Source: Aquimarina sp. AU474
GTDB lineage: Bacteria > Bacteroidota > Bacteroidia > Flavobacteriales > Flavobacteriaceae
Assembly: GCF_900312815.1 (NCBI RefSeq)
Contig: NZ_OMPE01000009.1
Span: 62,001 to 126,000 of the forward strand
Direction of reading: 5' to 3'
Length of the DNA: 64,000 nt
A program made the position numbers and the translations under genes. Positions 54,839-64,000 of this stretch are shown piece by piece. Position 1 is the first letter of the stretch. The number at the start of each line of letters is the position of its first letter. The notes under the pieces were generated by a model. The model worked only from the letters and a program-made list of their open reading frames with translations. It made no database searches and was not told where the DNA came from.

Positions 54839-54974
54839 CTGAAAAAAGTATTTATGAGTTTTTATTATTTCCGACGAAAATAATTCTATTTTATTAGATT
54901 TAAAGAAAACCGTGCTAAAAAATTATTAAAAAACAATTGTCAACAACCTTCTTGAAGAAGAAATTGCAAAAAAC

Positions 54975-57900
54975 CTAATTTCCGAAATTATATCTTAAGG
55001 TAAATCCGCCTCTAATCGTAGTCTGCGGAAATGCTGTTGAAATTGAATATTCAGAGAACGTATGGTCATAAAAGAACAGCGCTGTAAGGTTTTTACTTAA
55101 AGCATAGTCTGCGGTAAGTTTTAACCCATAAATATCCTGACCCGCTGTTATTTGAGTATTCTCCAAATCTAAATAACGGATTAACGTTTCGTTTTGGCGC
55201 AGTGATAAATCTGCTCTAAGGTTAAGATCACTTTTGATCACTTGTTTCCTTCCGGCAATCCTTGTTGCAAAAGTAAGATCTTGTAACCTATACCCTAATC
55301 CAATAATATATTCATTACCCTGAATTTCGGTTAACAAATTATTATCGAAACTTAAAGACAATGCCCGATCTTTTTTCCACTCTGCCAAAATCTTAATCGA
55401 ATTTTTCATTTCCATGTCCAATCTCACCAGAGGACTAAACTGTTCTGTAAGATTAACATTAGAGTACAACTCAGGGTTTCTAAAATTACCTGCCTGATCA
55501 ACTACAGATGGGTTGTTTTGTTCAAATTCTAAGTTTGTTCTAAATTGATTTATAGTATAATTGGCTCGATATCCATGGGCTACCGAAAAACGCTTAAAAC
55601 GCTTCTTAAACCATTTCAAATTCATTAAACCGGTATACTTTACGTCCCAATTTGGTAATGGCACATCTCTAAAAGCTCCTTTTCGAACTTTATCTGGACT
55701 AGATCCTGAATACGCAGATAAAAATGCAGGTAATAATACTGCCTGATTTGTTTTTCCAAACCCTACAGGATAACGATATCCATTAGGTTCTTGTTCTGCG
55801 CTTCTTGGAAACGAAGGCGTACCATAAAACTCGGTTGCCAAACGATCTGCTATCACCTGTCTGTTATCCCTAAAGTCATCAAAAGCTTCAGAAGTAAATT
55901 CGTCACTTTTCTTAAAAGCTGTACTAATAAGTAAGGTAGAAATTGTAAAGTTTCCAAACACATTAGGTGTTAATGATTCATATTCTAAATCACTATTAAC
56001 CCTATAGTTTTCAGTAAAGGTTTCAGAATAGTTTCTATTGGCACTGATATCTACTTTTAGATCTTTAATCAAACCTAATGAAGCCTGGATATTAAGCTGT
56101 CTCCCTTCGACCTCTTGATATTGTTGATTAAAATCTTGATATAAGGTAAGCCAACCGTTACGTGCCGCTATATCTCTTATTTCGGCCTGACTACCAAAAG
56201 TAAATCCTACGGTAGGCTTTAAAGTACCCACAAAACCTGGTTCTCTTATATACCCTGGTAATAATATCCCATTATCCTGTTGATAATTAACATTTACCTT
56301 TTTTACAGAAGTAACCAAACCTATCAAAGTATTGTATGCCATATCTCCTATACTTAATTTACTTTTAGGTTTTTTAGTTTTTACTTTGGTTTTTGCTCCT
56401 TCTTTATTTTCTAATTTTGGTCCCTCTTTTTCTTTTGCTCCCTTTTTCGATTTGGCATTTCTTCTACCAGCTTTTATTTTAGTTAAACCAACATACTTAT
56501 ATAAAGTATTCATATCGAGAGAACTATTAACCGTATGCACATTTGCATTTTGAACAGTATTCCCTAAATCAGGGATTCCTTCTAATGTTTTTAAAGCTTC
56601 ACTTCCTTTTACCCATTGAAAATCTGCGTTGTACGTATACGTTCCTCTTATAAACTTAAGCGCTGGGATTTTCTTAAAAGGAACTTCATAATTTACTTGC
56701 AACTGCTGGTTATGCGTATTGGGATCTCCTATCTCAAAAAATCCACTCCACACATCTATCTCATTATCAACAACATTATTCTCATCAATAAAGTTTTTTA
56801 CAATCCTATTGTTTGCCGAAGTAAAACTAAAGTTTAGAGATTTTGTCAAGTTGTAATTAATCCCAAATTGCCAATCAAAAAGAAAATTACGCTGAAATAA
56901 CGCTGGTAATCTAATATCATCAGGACCTAAAGTAATATCTCTAAACACCTGCTCATTATACTGTCTATTAATATTCGAATTTACAGAGATACTGGTAGGT
57001 AGTAAATTGAAATTAAAATCCTTTATCAAATCGAAATATTTACTCTTCCCTAAAAATTTAATTTTCTTGAAAGGTTCAATCTCTTTTGGCTGAAAATTAA
57101 AATCATAGGTTCCACCTAATCTTACATTTTGATCTAAAGATTTCTCTATTTCAAAATCACGATGATCTGTTTGATTATAGGTTCCCGAAAATGTAAAGTT
57201 CTCCACATCATAAGGCATAGGCTTACCTTCTCCCGTGCGTTCTTTACGTAATCCTATAAGATTAAAACTTTGTCGTTTGGTATAATCGGTAGACTGTCTT
57301 TCAACCCTTTCTTTTTCATCTGGATCGGTAATACCATCAAGTCTATCCTGAAGTTCTATATCTTGAAATTCTGGATCAAACTGCGGTGTTATTAATTCTT
57401 CTCCTCTACTATAATTAAAAGGGATTTGAACACCCCATTTTTTTGGAAGCAATTGACCAATATTAACATTTGTCGTTAAATCGTATTGCCTAAGATCTTC
57501 TCTACTTCTTTCATTAGGACCCTGTTCTATACCACCAAATCCAATAGTACTAATTCTTCCTGATGCACTAACGTTTGCAAAATCCGCAATATTAGCATCC
57601 ATATTAGCAACAGCAGCCCATCCACCTCGATTTTTAAGATCTGTAAGACGCATTTCATTAAACCAAACTGTCCCAGTCTGATCACTCCCGCTATCGTTTT
57701 TAACCCCAACCATCATCACTCTTATATCACCAAAATTTGGATTACCCTTAACACCAACTCTAAGACCATTTGGCCCTGCGAAATAATTAAGTTCTCCTGG
57801 ACTTAAGGCATCATCACCCAAAACATTTGACTTAATTTCCTGAAGAAATTCTAATGGAAGATTCAACCTATTTCCTTCTGGCCAAACGGCATCTTGTGAT

Positions 57901-60900
57901 ACATCACTTAAAGCCGAAACCGTAAGCGGTAATTCGACCTGGTAGAAATTATTGGTAAAATCGTTACCCATTCTAATAAATGCAGTAAGATCACCATCTT
58001 GAACCTCTAATTGATTAAGCACAGGCTCGGCATGCAAGAACATTTCGAGGTTTTCATATTGCCTCATGTCTACATTGAAATTCTTATATACTCCTCTGGC
58101 ATCACCCGAACGAAGATTGTTGACTGTTAAAGCCAACGATCTTTCATCTTCTCTTATGATATTATTGTTGTTATTTAATTGCTCTCTCACTACACCTGGA
58201 GGTGTAACATAATTTGGAGTTTCCTCTTCACTAACAGAAGTTACTATAACTTCAGTATCTCCGAAAGCATTTAAACCACTGGTTGGATCGTTAGTTTGGT
58301 TCCCTTCTACCACGTATCTTCTATAATCACCTCTTACCAAATCCAAATTCCCAAATCTTAACAAAACAGGCTGATCAAAATCCGTTAAGAACATTCTCAT
58401 GAAACGTATAGACCTAAAATCACTAACATTAAATTCACTAGTCGGCTCATAAATAGGCACCTTAAATCTCACCCATCTTGTTTGAATAACTCTTCCCTCT
58501 ACTTCGACTTCCTGTATAGGAGCAACATCAGATATATAACCTGTACCTCCATCATTTCCTTGCGCCATTCCTTCAAAAATCGGAATCTCATATTGGAAAT
58601 AACTATTGATGGTATTCATCGTGTTATCTCTATTCACATCTTCTGCAGTAGGAAAAGTTGTATTTCCTCGATCATCGTTGGTTACATCTGTTGGTGAATT
58701 TCCTTGAGTACCGTTGTAATCTTTATATCTATCCAAAATATCTCCACTACCTTGAAGAAAATATCTATAGTTATCTCCTGAAGGGTCATCAAGTGACTGG
58801 AAGTCTGCAAATTCTGGTTTCAATTTTTCATTTGCATCACTAAGCCCATCAAATCCAGCATCCTGATCGGTTCTTGCCTGACCTTCGGTATCAAATGCAT
58901 AAATCAATGATTGATTTACAGGAACTCTGGCATATTCACTATCAACAGTATTACCATCAGTTCCTTGAGATGGTAATCCATTTTCATATTGCTTTCTACC
59001 ATCTTTTAATACATCCTCACTAATATTACCTAAGTTGAACACTATGGTTCCGCTTGAAGATTCTGTTAATGCATCTTGATTACCTGTTCCTTCAAAAAAT
59101 GGATCCATCAACCAGAATTCAATAAATTCTACATTAGCTTGTTCAAAATTAGTTGATGTTAGTTGTCTTGTTATACCTGCAAAGTTATTACTAGGGTCAG
59201 GTAAAGGCAATGAACTTCCTGGGGCATAAGCCGGGTTAAAGTTATACTGCCCTCTTTCGTTTGGGTTATAATTTAAATCCAACGTAAATAATGCCAAGGA
59301 TTGCCCTTGAGCAATATCGGTATTAGGGAAAATCTCATCTATAAACACCCTTCTTGTAGCATTAGATGCTAAATCTTCATCTGTTATTCCGCTAGGTCTA
59401 TTATTACTATAAAAAATTGGATCAATAGAATACCATGCTAATTTTGCACGCTGATAACCCGATTGAATTCCATCAACGACAATACCACTATTTGGAGCAC
59501 CAGGATCACCAAAACCAATTGGAACACTAGATAGTTCCCAAGACAAAGGAGAACCTACATCGATTCTGGTTTGCGCACCTTCAAAATCATCGATATAAGT
59601 CGTTACTTTACCATCAAACTCAGCTCCTTTTGGCGCCCCTGCAATTAGATAGGCACCTTCTGCTCTAACAGACACATTAGAGGGCACATCTGTATCGATA
59701 TTAGGTAACTTATTTACCATTCTAGTTAAGAAAGGAACTTCAGTCGAATAGCTTAAATTAAGTCCTAAAATCGTATTATTAATAGGCTCAAAATCATAAC
59801 TAGATTTTTGCGTAATTGGTCTCTCATTAAGATTCAAATAGGTACCTCCAATAATAAAATCATCACTAAACTTATGCTCTATGTTAAGCCCTGTAAATCG
59901 CTTTGTTTGCTGCCCAAAGACCGCATTATTCTCTGTCGAAACTTGTATTGGGGTATTTGATGCTAATAATGCTTCATCCAATATATTCACTCTACCTAAT
60001 TGATAATTCACAGAATAATCCACCCCTTCTTGCAATACTCTACCTCCTGCAGTAACAGTAACCGATCCTTGTGGCACATTAAAAGCCCCTAAAGGAATGC
60101 CATCTTGTCCAGATGACTTATACCTTCCTTTAAGCTGAAAATAGTTCTTATCAGCCGATCTTTGCTCGGCTACAACTTTAGTTTGTGTATAAAGATCTCT
60201 AAATACGTACTCGGCCTGGTTTGGGTTATATGAATCTGGATTGGTATAAATAGATCCCGCTGGACCATTATCTAATCGATCAAATAAATGCTCCCCAAAA
60301 GGTTCGATAGATGTAAAAATTATACGACCATTTTCTGTATCCACAGTTACTCCAGGAACATAATCAAAAAAACCATCCCCACCAGCTACTGGGTCATTAT
60401 TTGGGTTAAGCCTATCTAAATTAAATACTTTTAGAAGTGTTGTTTGTTCTACATCATCCGGTAAAGGTAAAGTAGACCCTTCGGCTGCAGTTATATAATT
60501 TAAAGGAGAAGGGTTTGTATATAAAATGTTTAATCTAAAATCATTTTGTTCAAGTCTAAATGCACCTGTACTATAGATGTTTTTCATCATTAAATCCCAA
60601 ATCGGAAGATTTACATTAGTGATTGGGCTTTTTAACATTTTAACCACCAAACTTTGACTAGAACCGACATCAACTGTACTATCCGTATTGTCACCTATTG
60701 TGGCATCTACACCATCATTAGCAAACTCCCCTACTTGGAATACCTGGCCACCTACGGTATATTGATAAGCAACTGCCAAAACCTCATCATTGTTAAGGCG
60801 CTGGTTCAAAGAAATATACCCCAATTGAGTATTTAAATTATATTCGGTAGTATTTAACTTTCGAGAATTCTCTAAGATTGCATAATCAAATCCCTCATTA

Positions 60901-62156
60901 AACCCAGAAATTGGGCCAATAAATCCTTGTTGAACAGTAGGGATTTGCCTAACCGCATCGGTAATAGGACCTCCTGGACCTATCGCAAATGGATTAAGAT
61001 CATTGTTTTCATTATCCGGAAATGCACCAGGCCCGGTATTAAACAAAGTAGCTGGAATGGTAAAATTTCCTGTGTCTGGGGCCTCACCTAAATCTTGAAG
61101 TGCAACAATATTACGTGCATTAGTAAGTGTTTGCGCACTTGTAGCACGATTGGTAATCCACACTTCTATTCTAGTAATCTGTATATTATTATTAATAAAG
61201 GGATAACTAGCCAAAGCGTTATCGTAGTTATCTCTAAAATAATGCGAGAGGAAGAAATGCCTATTCTCATCATAATCCAATGCAAAAAGTTCGAAATCCT
61301 CTACAGTACCACCACCTTGAACATTTACAGATCTGGTTTCGGACCTTTGTTCAGAAAACACTCCCGTAATTGTGGTTCGACCAAATTGCAGTCCCATCTT
61401 TACTCCAAAAAGACTTTGCGCTCCTTGAATCAGAGAACTATTTAAAGGCATACTTACATTACCTACTTCTATACTTTGTATAATATCATCCTCGGTAGGT
61501 GTATACTCTAATTTTAATTGATTTTGAAAATCAAATGTAGATTCGGTATCGTAATTGGCTGTTATTTGCAGTCTCGTTCCTATCTTACCTATTAAACTCA
61601 AACTAATTCGCTGATCAAAATCAAAGGTGAAATTACTTCGATTACGCGGAGAAAAGGCAGGATTATCCTGTTTCGTATATAACAATCCTAAATCCATTTC
61701 TACAGATCCCTGGGGAACAATTTCAATTTCATTACCTCCAAAAACAGATTCGAAAAAACTAGAATTCACATAAAAAATGGGAAGTAAATTTTTTCGCTTT
61801 TCTTCGCTTCCATCTTTTTTACCGCTAAATGCCTCGATTTTTTCTTTAAAATAAGCTCTACGTTGCTCTTCTGCAACGAGTGCTTCAAACTCTTTAGGAG
61901 TTAAAAACAAAGGATACCTAACATTAAAATCCCCCAACATTTCTCGATATATATATCGATTAGTAATGGGATCATATTCGTACTTGGTAACGATACTATT
62001 AGGATCCGGTAGTGAGATTTCACCTAAAGAAAATGTAGTACTTGTAGAATCACGAACGGTTTCGTTTTCTTGACCAAACAACACCCCACTATAAAGTGTT
62101 ATCAAACATACTAATATTCTAAAAAAATCAAAGCGTAAATAATTCGAAGAACTCAA
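54975..62156 (-). CDS. sprA: SprA/Sov outer-membrane translocon of the type IX secretion system
   Basis: 2393 residues with a signal peptide (cleavage near VLFGQ). The size and regular beta-strand repeats (for example FDFDQRISLSLIGKIGTRLQ near the N terminus and a C-terminal GGFTLRYNFGN ending in aromatic-x-N) fit SprA, which forms the very large translocon barrel for gliding adhesins and exported enzymes. A lysine-rich periplasmic or loop segment with KGAKEKEGPKLENKEG lies near residues 1885-1915. It follows ruvA by 5 nt, and gcvH lies downstream, the order seen in related species. Confidence 0.95.
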   Translation of the reverse strand: MSSSNYLRFDFFRILVCLITLYSGVLFGQENETVRDSTSTTFSLGEISLPDPNSIVTKYEYDPITNRYIYREMLGDFNVRYPLFLTPKEFEALVAEEQRRAYFKEKIEAFSGKKDGSEEKRKNLLPIFYVNSSFFESVFGGNEIEIVPQGSVEMDLGLLYTKQDNPAFSPRNRSNFTFDFDQRISLSLIGKIGTRLQITANYDTESTFDFQNQLKLEYTPTEDDIIQSIEVGNVSMPLNSSLIQGAQSLFGVKMGLQFGRTTITGVFSEQRSETRSVNVQGGGTVEDFELFALDYDENRHFFLSHYFRDNYDNALASYPFINNNIQITRIEVWITNRATSAQTLTNARNIVALQDLGEAPDTGNFTIPATLFNTGPGAFPDNENNDLNPFAIGPGGPITDAVRQIPTVQQGFIGPISGFNEGFDYAILENSRKLNTTEYNLNTQLGYISLNQRLNNDEVLAVAYQYTVGGQVFQVGEFANDGVDATIGDNTDSTVDVGSSQSLVVKMLKSPITNVNLPIWDLMMKNIYSTGAFRLEQNDFRLNILYTNPSPLNYITAAEGSTLPLPDDVEQTTLLKVFNLDRLNPNNDPVAGGDGFFDYVPGVTVDTENGRIIFTSIEPFGEHLFDRLDNGPAGSIYTNPDSYNPNQAEYVFRDLYTQTKVVAEQRSADKNYFQLKGRYKSSGQDGIPLGAFNVPQGSVTVTAGGRVLQEGVDYSVNYQLGRVNILDEALLASNTPIQVSTENNAVFGQQTKRFTGLNIEHKFSDDFIIGGTYLNLNERPITQKSSYDFEPINNTILGLNLSYSTEVPFLTRMVNKLPNIDTDVPSNVSVRAEGAYLIAGAPKGAEFDGKVTTYIDDFEGAQTRIDVGSPLSWELSSVPIGFGDPGAPNSGIVVDGIQSGYQRAKLAWYSIDPIFYSNNRPSGITDEDLASNATRRVFIDEIFPNTDIAQGQSLALFTLDLNYNPNERGQYNFNPAYAPGSSLPLPDPSNNFAGITRQLTSTNFEQANVEFIEFWLMDPFFEGTGNQDALTESSSGTIVFNLGNISEDVLKDGRKQYENGLPSQGTDGNTVDSEYARVPVNQSLIYAFDTEGQARTDQDAGFDGLSDANEKLKPEFADFQSLDDPSGDNYRYFLQGSGDILDRYKDYNGTQGNSPTDVTNDDRGNTTFPTAEDVNRDNTMNTINSYFQYEIPIFEGMAQGNDGGTGYISDVAPIQEVEVEGRVIQTRWVRFKVPIYEPTSEFNVSDFRSIRFMRMFLTDFDQPVLLRFGNLDLVRGDYRRYVVEGNQTNDPTSGLNAFGDTEVIVTSVSEEETPNYVTPPGVVREQLNNNNNIIREDERSLALTVNNLRSGDARGVYKNFNVDMRQYENLEMFLHAEPVLNQLEVQDGDLTAFIRMGNDFTNNFYQVELPLTVSALSDVSQDAVWPEGNRLNLPLEFLQEIKSNVLGDDALSPGELNYFAGPNGLRVGVKGNPNFGDIRVMMVGVKNDSGSDQTGTVWFNEMRLTDLKNRGGWAAVANMDANIADFANVSASGRISTIGFGGIEQGPNERSREDLRQYDLTTNVNIGQLLPKKWGVQIPFNYSRGEELITPQFDPEFQDIELQDRLDGITDPDEKERVERQSTDYTKRQSFNLIGLRKERTGEGKPMPYDVENFTFSGTYNQTDHRDFEIEKSLDQNVRLGGTYDFNFQPKEIEPFKKIKFLGKSKYFDLIKDFNFNLLPTSISVNSNINRQYNEQVFRDITLGPDDIRLPALFQRNFLFDWQFGINYNLTKSLNFSFTSANNRIVKNFIDENNVVDNEIDVWSGFFEIGDPNTHNQQLQVNYEVPFKKIPALKFIRGTYTYNADFQWVKGSEALKTLEGIPDLGNTVQNANVHTVNSSLDMNTLYKYVGLTKIKAGRRNAKSKKGAKEKEGPKLENKEGAKTKVKTKKPKSKLSIGDMAYNTLIGLVTSVKKVNVNYQQDNGILLPGYIREPGFVGTLKPTVGFTFGSQAEIRDIAARNGWLTLYQDFNQQYQEVEGRQLNIQASLGLIKDLKVDISANRNYSETFTENYRVNSDLEYESLTPNVFGNFTISTLLISTAFKKSDEFTSEAFDDFRDNRQVIADRLATEFYGTPSFPRSAEQEPNGYRYPVGFGKTNQAVLLPAFLSAYSGSSPDKVRKGAFRDVPLPNWDVKYTGLMNLKWFKKRFKRFSVAHGYRANYTINQFRTNLEFEQNNPSVVDQAGNFRNPELYSNVNLTEQFSPLVRLDMEMKNSIKILAEWKKDRALSLSFDNNLLTEIQGNEYIIGLGYRLQDLTFATRIAGRKQVIKSDLNLRADLSLRQNETLIRYLDLENTQITAGQDIYGLKLTADYALSKNLTALFFYDHTFSEYSISTAFPQTTIRGGFTLRYNFGN

Positions 62157-62161
62157 TGTTT

Positions 62162-62743
62162 TTATAAATTTTTTAGTGCCTGTTTAATAATATTTTCAAC
62201 TGTTTCGTTTGGGGTATTTTTTAGGACCTTGTCTACGGCCTTTTCTGCGAGCTTTCGATTAAATCCAAGGGTTTCTAATGCTGATAACGCTTCATCTTTA
62301 TTAGTATTGCTTTGCAACACTGAAACTTCATCAATATTATATACTTTAAGTATCTTATCTTTTAAATCAATAATTACTCGTTGAGCTGTCTTAGCTCCAA
62401 TTCCTTTAATAGATTGAATTGTAGCAACATCATTAGAAGCTATTGCCTCTTTAATTTGATCTGGATGCAACGATGACAACATAGTCCTAGCCGTACTTGC
62501 TCCTATCCCAGAAACAGAGATCAAAAGTCTGAAAATTTCTCTTTCAGATTTTTCGGCAAAACCAAATAAGGTATGTGAATCTTCTTTAACCTGTAGATGC
62601 GTAAATAACTGAAGTACTTCTCCTTCTGGAATCAAAGAAAACGTATGTAATGAGATATGTAATAAATACCCTACTCCATTACATTCAATAACTACATCAG
62701 TAGGATTTTTCTCTACAAGCCTCCCTTTGATATGTGTGATCAT
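62162..62743 (-). CDS. ruvA: Holliday junction branch migration protein RuvA
   Basis: 193 residues: OB-fold domain (1-62, starting MITHIKGRLVEKNPTDVVI), helix-hairpin-helix domain (LISVSGIGASTARTML, IKGIGAKTAQRVIIDLK), and a C-terminal domain (about 146-193) that contacts RuvB. It binds Holliday junctions and guides RuvB. It is transcribed just before sprA (5 nt gap). Confidence 0.96.
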   Translation of the reverse strand: MITHIKGRLVEKNPTDVVIECNGVGYLLHISLHTFSLIPEGEVLQLFTHLQVKEDSHTLFGFAEKSEREIFRLLISVSGIGASTARTMLSSLHPDQIKEAIASNDVATIQSIKGIGAKTAQRVIIDLKDKILKVYNIDEVSVLQSNTNKDEALSALETLGFNRKLAEKAVDKVLKNTPNETVENIIKQALKNL

Positions 62744-62801
62744 GTGTTGAGTTGATGTTAAGCAACCAAATGTAATAAAATTATACTATATAAAAAGGAT
62801 A

Positions 62802-62839
62802 AAAAAATAAGCTTTAAAAAATGATTTTTAAAGCTTATC
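62802..62839 (-). terminator. rho-independent terminator after maeB
   Basis: ATAAGCTTTAAAAA (62808-62821) and TTTTTAAAGCTTAT (62826-62839) pair perfectly over 14 bp. On the minus strand a U-run (A-run 62802-62808) follows. It separates maeB from ruvA. Confidence 0.85.
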
Positions 62840-62866
62840 TCTGTTACAATATATTTTATAGAACTT

Positions 62867-64000
62867 TTACTTTAAATCTTGCAAAACTCCTTTTGTAATC
62901 AATGATAAATCACGTTCTCTTTTTTCTTTTTCTTGCGCATCAATAACTGCTACAGCCGCCATATTTATCATTTCTTCAACACTTGCACCTAGTTGAAGGA
63001 TGTGAACTGGTTTATTCATCCCCATCATTATCGGTCCTATAGACTCTGCGTTATTTAATTCACTAAGTAATTTATAATTACTATTAGCCGCATCTAAACT
63101 TGGGAATATCAAGGTGTTCACTTTTTTTCCATTTAGTTTCGAAAATGGAAACTTATCCTTTCGCATACGTCTATTAAGTGCAAAATTCATTTGCAATCCT
63201 CCGTCTACAACTAGATTAGGATAATATCTATGTAAATAAGCCACTGCATCCTGAACCTTTTCTGCACTTGGGTGCTTAGAAGAACCAAAATTTGCATAAG
63301 AAATCATCGCTACTATAGGCTTAACCCCAAACATCTCTACTGTTCTGGCGGTCATTTGAGCAATCTTTGCCAATTCCTTAGAAGATGGGTCAATATTAAT
63401 CGAAGTATCACTAATAAACAATGGTCCCTTATCCGTCATCATCACATTCATTGTTGCGATACGAGTAGCTCCTTTTGCAAGCCCGATAAGATCTAACATT
63501 GGCTTAACTACCGTAGGGTAACTTCTAGAATATCCAGAAAGTAAGGCATCTGCATCTCCTCTATCCACCATCATAGCGGCAAAGTAATTACGCTCTCTTA
63601 ATAAACGCTGCGCATCATATAAGGTTATTCCTTTTCGCTTATTGGCTTCCCAATACATTTTTGCGTAGTGATTTTTCCTTTCGCACTCTTCATCTGCTTT
63701 GGGATCAATAATTTCAATTCCTGAAGGATCGAAATCGATTTCCTGCATTAATTCTAATATAATATCCTTACGCCCTAACAATATAGGAAAAGCAATACCT
63801 TCTTCTTTTACAGTTTGGGCAGCTTTTAAAACATCTAAATGATCTGCTTCAGCAAAAACAACTCGTTTAGGGTTTGTTTTTGCTCTATCTAATAATAATC
63901 GCACTAATTTATTATCAGTACCCATTCTTTCTAGCAATTCATCTTCATATTTCTCCCAATCGGTAATAGGCTCTGTGGCTACACCACTTTCCATTGCTGC
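62867..64000 (-). CDS. maeB: NADP-dependent malic enzyme, 3' portion (phosphotransacetylase-like domain)
   Basis: 377 codons plus stop, open to the right edge; upstream in-frame codons (Ala-Ala before the Met at 63994) show that the start lies outside the window. It contains the end of the malic domain linker (MESGVATEPITDWEKYEDEL) and then a phosphotransacetylase-like domain: VFAEADHLDVLKAAQTVKEE, GPLFISDTSINIDPSSKELA, YANFGSSKHPSAEKV and PVHILQLGASVEEMINMAAV. Bacterial MaeB has this extra domain, which acts in acetyl-CoA control and has no PTA activity in known cases. The N-terminal catalytic domain is missing from the window. Confidence 0.9.
   Translation of the reverse strand, partial: AAMESGVATEPITDWEKYEDELLERMGTDNKLVRLLLDRAKTNPKRVVFAEADHLDVLKAAQTVKEEGIAFPILLGRKDIILELMQEIDFDPSGIEIIDPKADEECERKNHYAKMYWEANKRKGITLYDAQRLLRERNYFAAMMVDRGDADALLSGYSRSYPTVVKPMLDLIGLAKGATRIATMNVMMTDKGPLFISDTSINIDPSSKELAKIAQMTARTVEMFGVKPIVAMISYANFGSSKHPSAEKVQDAVAYLHRYYPNLVVDGGLQMNFALNRRMRKDKFPFSKLNGKKVNTLIFPSLDAANSNYKLLSELNNAESIGPIMMGMNKPVHILQLGASVEEMINMAAVAVIDAQEKEKRERDLSLITKGVLQDLK

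Noticed and set aside
61095..61445. Open frame of 116 codons on the plus strand inside sprA
   Set aside because: It is antisense to a long, well-conserved protein and has no motif.
1..64000. CRISPR arrays, tRNA or rRNA genes, transposases or phage modules
   Set aside because: No repeat-spacer pattern, cloverleaf-like sequence or related protein was found on reading the window; short tRNAs could still be missed without a covariance search.

Overview
The window is AT-rich (roughly one third G+C by eye) and reads as chromosome of a marine member of the Flavobacteriaceae (Bacteroidota). The support is a complete sprA gene (gliding / type IX secretion outer-membrane translocon), a PorP/SprF-family protein, the order maeB-ruvA-sprA-gcvH-vanZ-tonB, a caa3-type oxidase assembly block, promoters of the Bacteroidota type (TTG, about 20 nt, TAnnTTTG) and very weak Shine-Dalgarno signals. 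An Aquimarina-like genus is a guess only. No rRNA, tRNA, CRISPR array, IS element, prophage or integrase was seen.

Bases 1-30,000 are an accessory, mostly plus-strand patchwork of small operons: a truncated membrane-anchored regulator at the left edge; methyltransferase/AraC and an exported tandem ABM-domain protein; unknown secreted and membrane proteins; an ArsR regulator plus SRPBCC pair under a clear operator-promoter; two more AraC regulators, one next to AhpD-like and isochorismatase-like enzymes, the other in front of DUF1772 and NmrA-like proteins; RDD, S41 peptidase, AlkC-like, LRR and DUF418 proteins; an iodotyrosine-deiodinase-type flavoprotein; a propeller/NTF2 fusion; and a four-gene operon (ClpP-like/M28 peptidase fusion, threonine-dehydratase-like, ornithine-cyclodeaminase-like, aminotransferase) preceded by a strongly structured leader that ends in a terminator-like hairpin.

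Bases 30,000-38,300 hold a PorP/SprF protein, an Nfu-type Fe-S scaffold, dodecin, a lipoprotein DUF255/thioredoxin-domain protein, three tandem paralogues of an unrecognised exported family, and tsaB, whose 3' end overlaps the last paralogue in the opposite direction.

Bases 38,400-51,200 (minus strand) are two co-directional blocks. One is an MacAB/TolC-like tripartite efflux operon (ATPase, two FtsX-like permeases, adaptor, TolC, second adaptor, then tsaB). The other is an oxidase assembly operon (ctaB, two subunit III genes, subunit IV, a cysteine-less SCO-like protein, SCO1, DUF420, small Cys-rich membrane protein). Oxidase subunits I and II are not in the window.

Bases 51,400-64,000 hold an exported metallo-beta-lactamase-fold protein, two TonB paralogues, VanZ-like, gcvH, sprA (2393 codons), ruvA and the 3' part of the malic enzyme gene maeB, which runs off the right edge.

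The most interesting items are the structured leader and catabolic-looking operon at 22.9-27.6 kb, the three-paralogue secreted family at 35.0-37.7 kb, the deiodinase-type enzyme at 19.7 kb with its E-Y-K active-site lid residues intact, and the double-palindrome ArsR operator at 6.02 kb. No single element could be proven to be a wholly new system from sequence reading alone.
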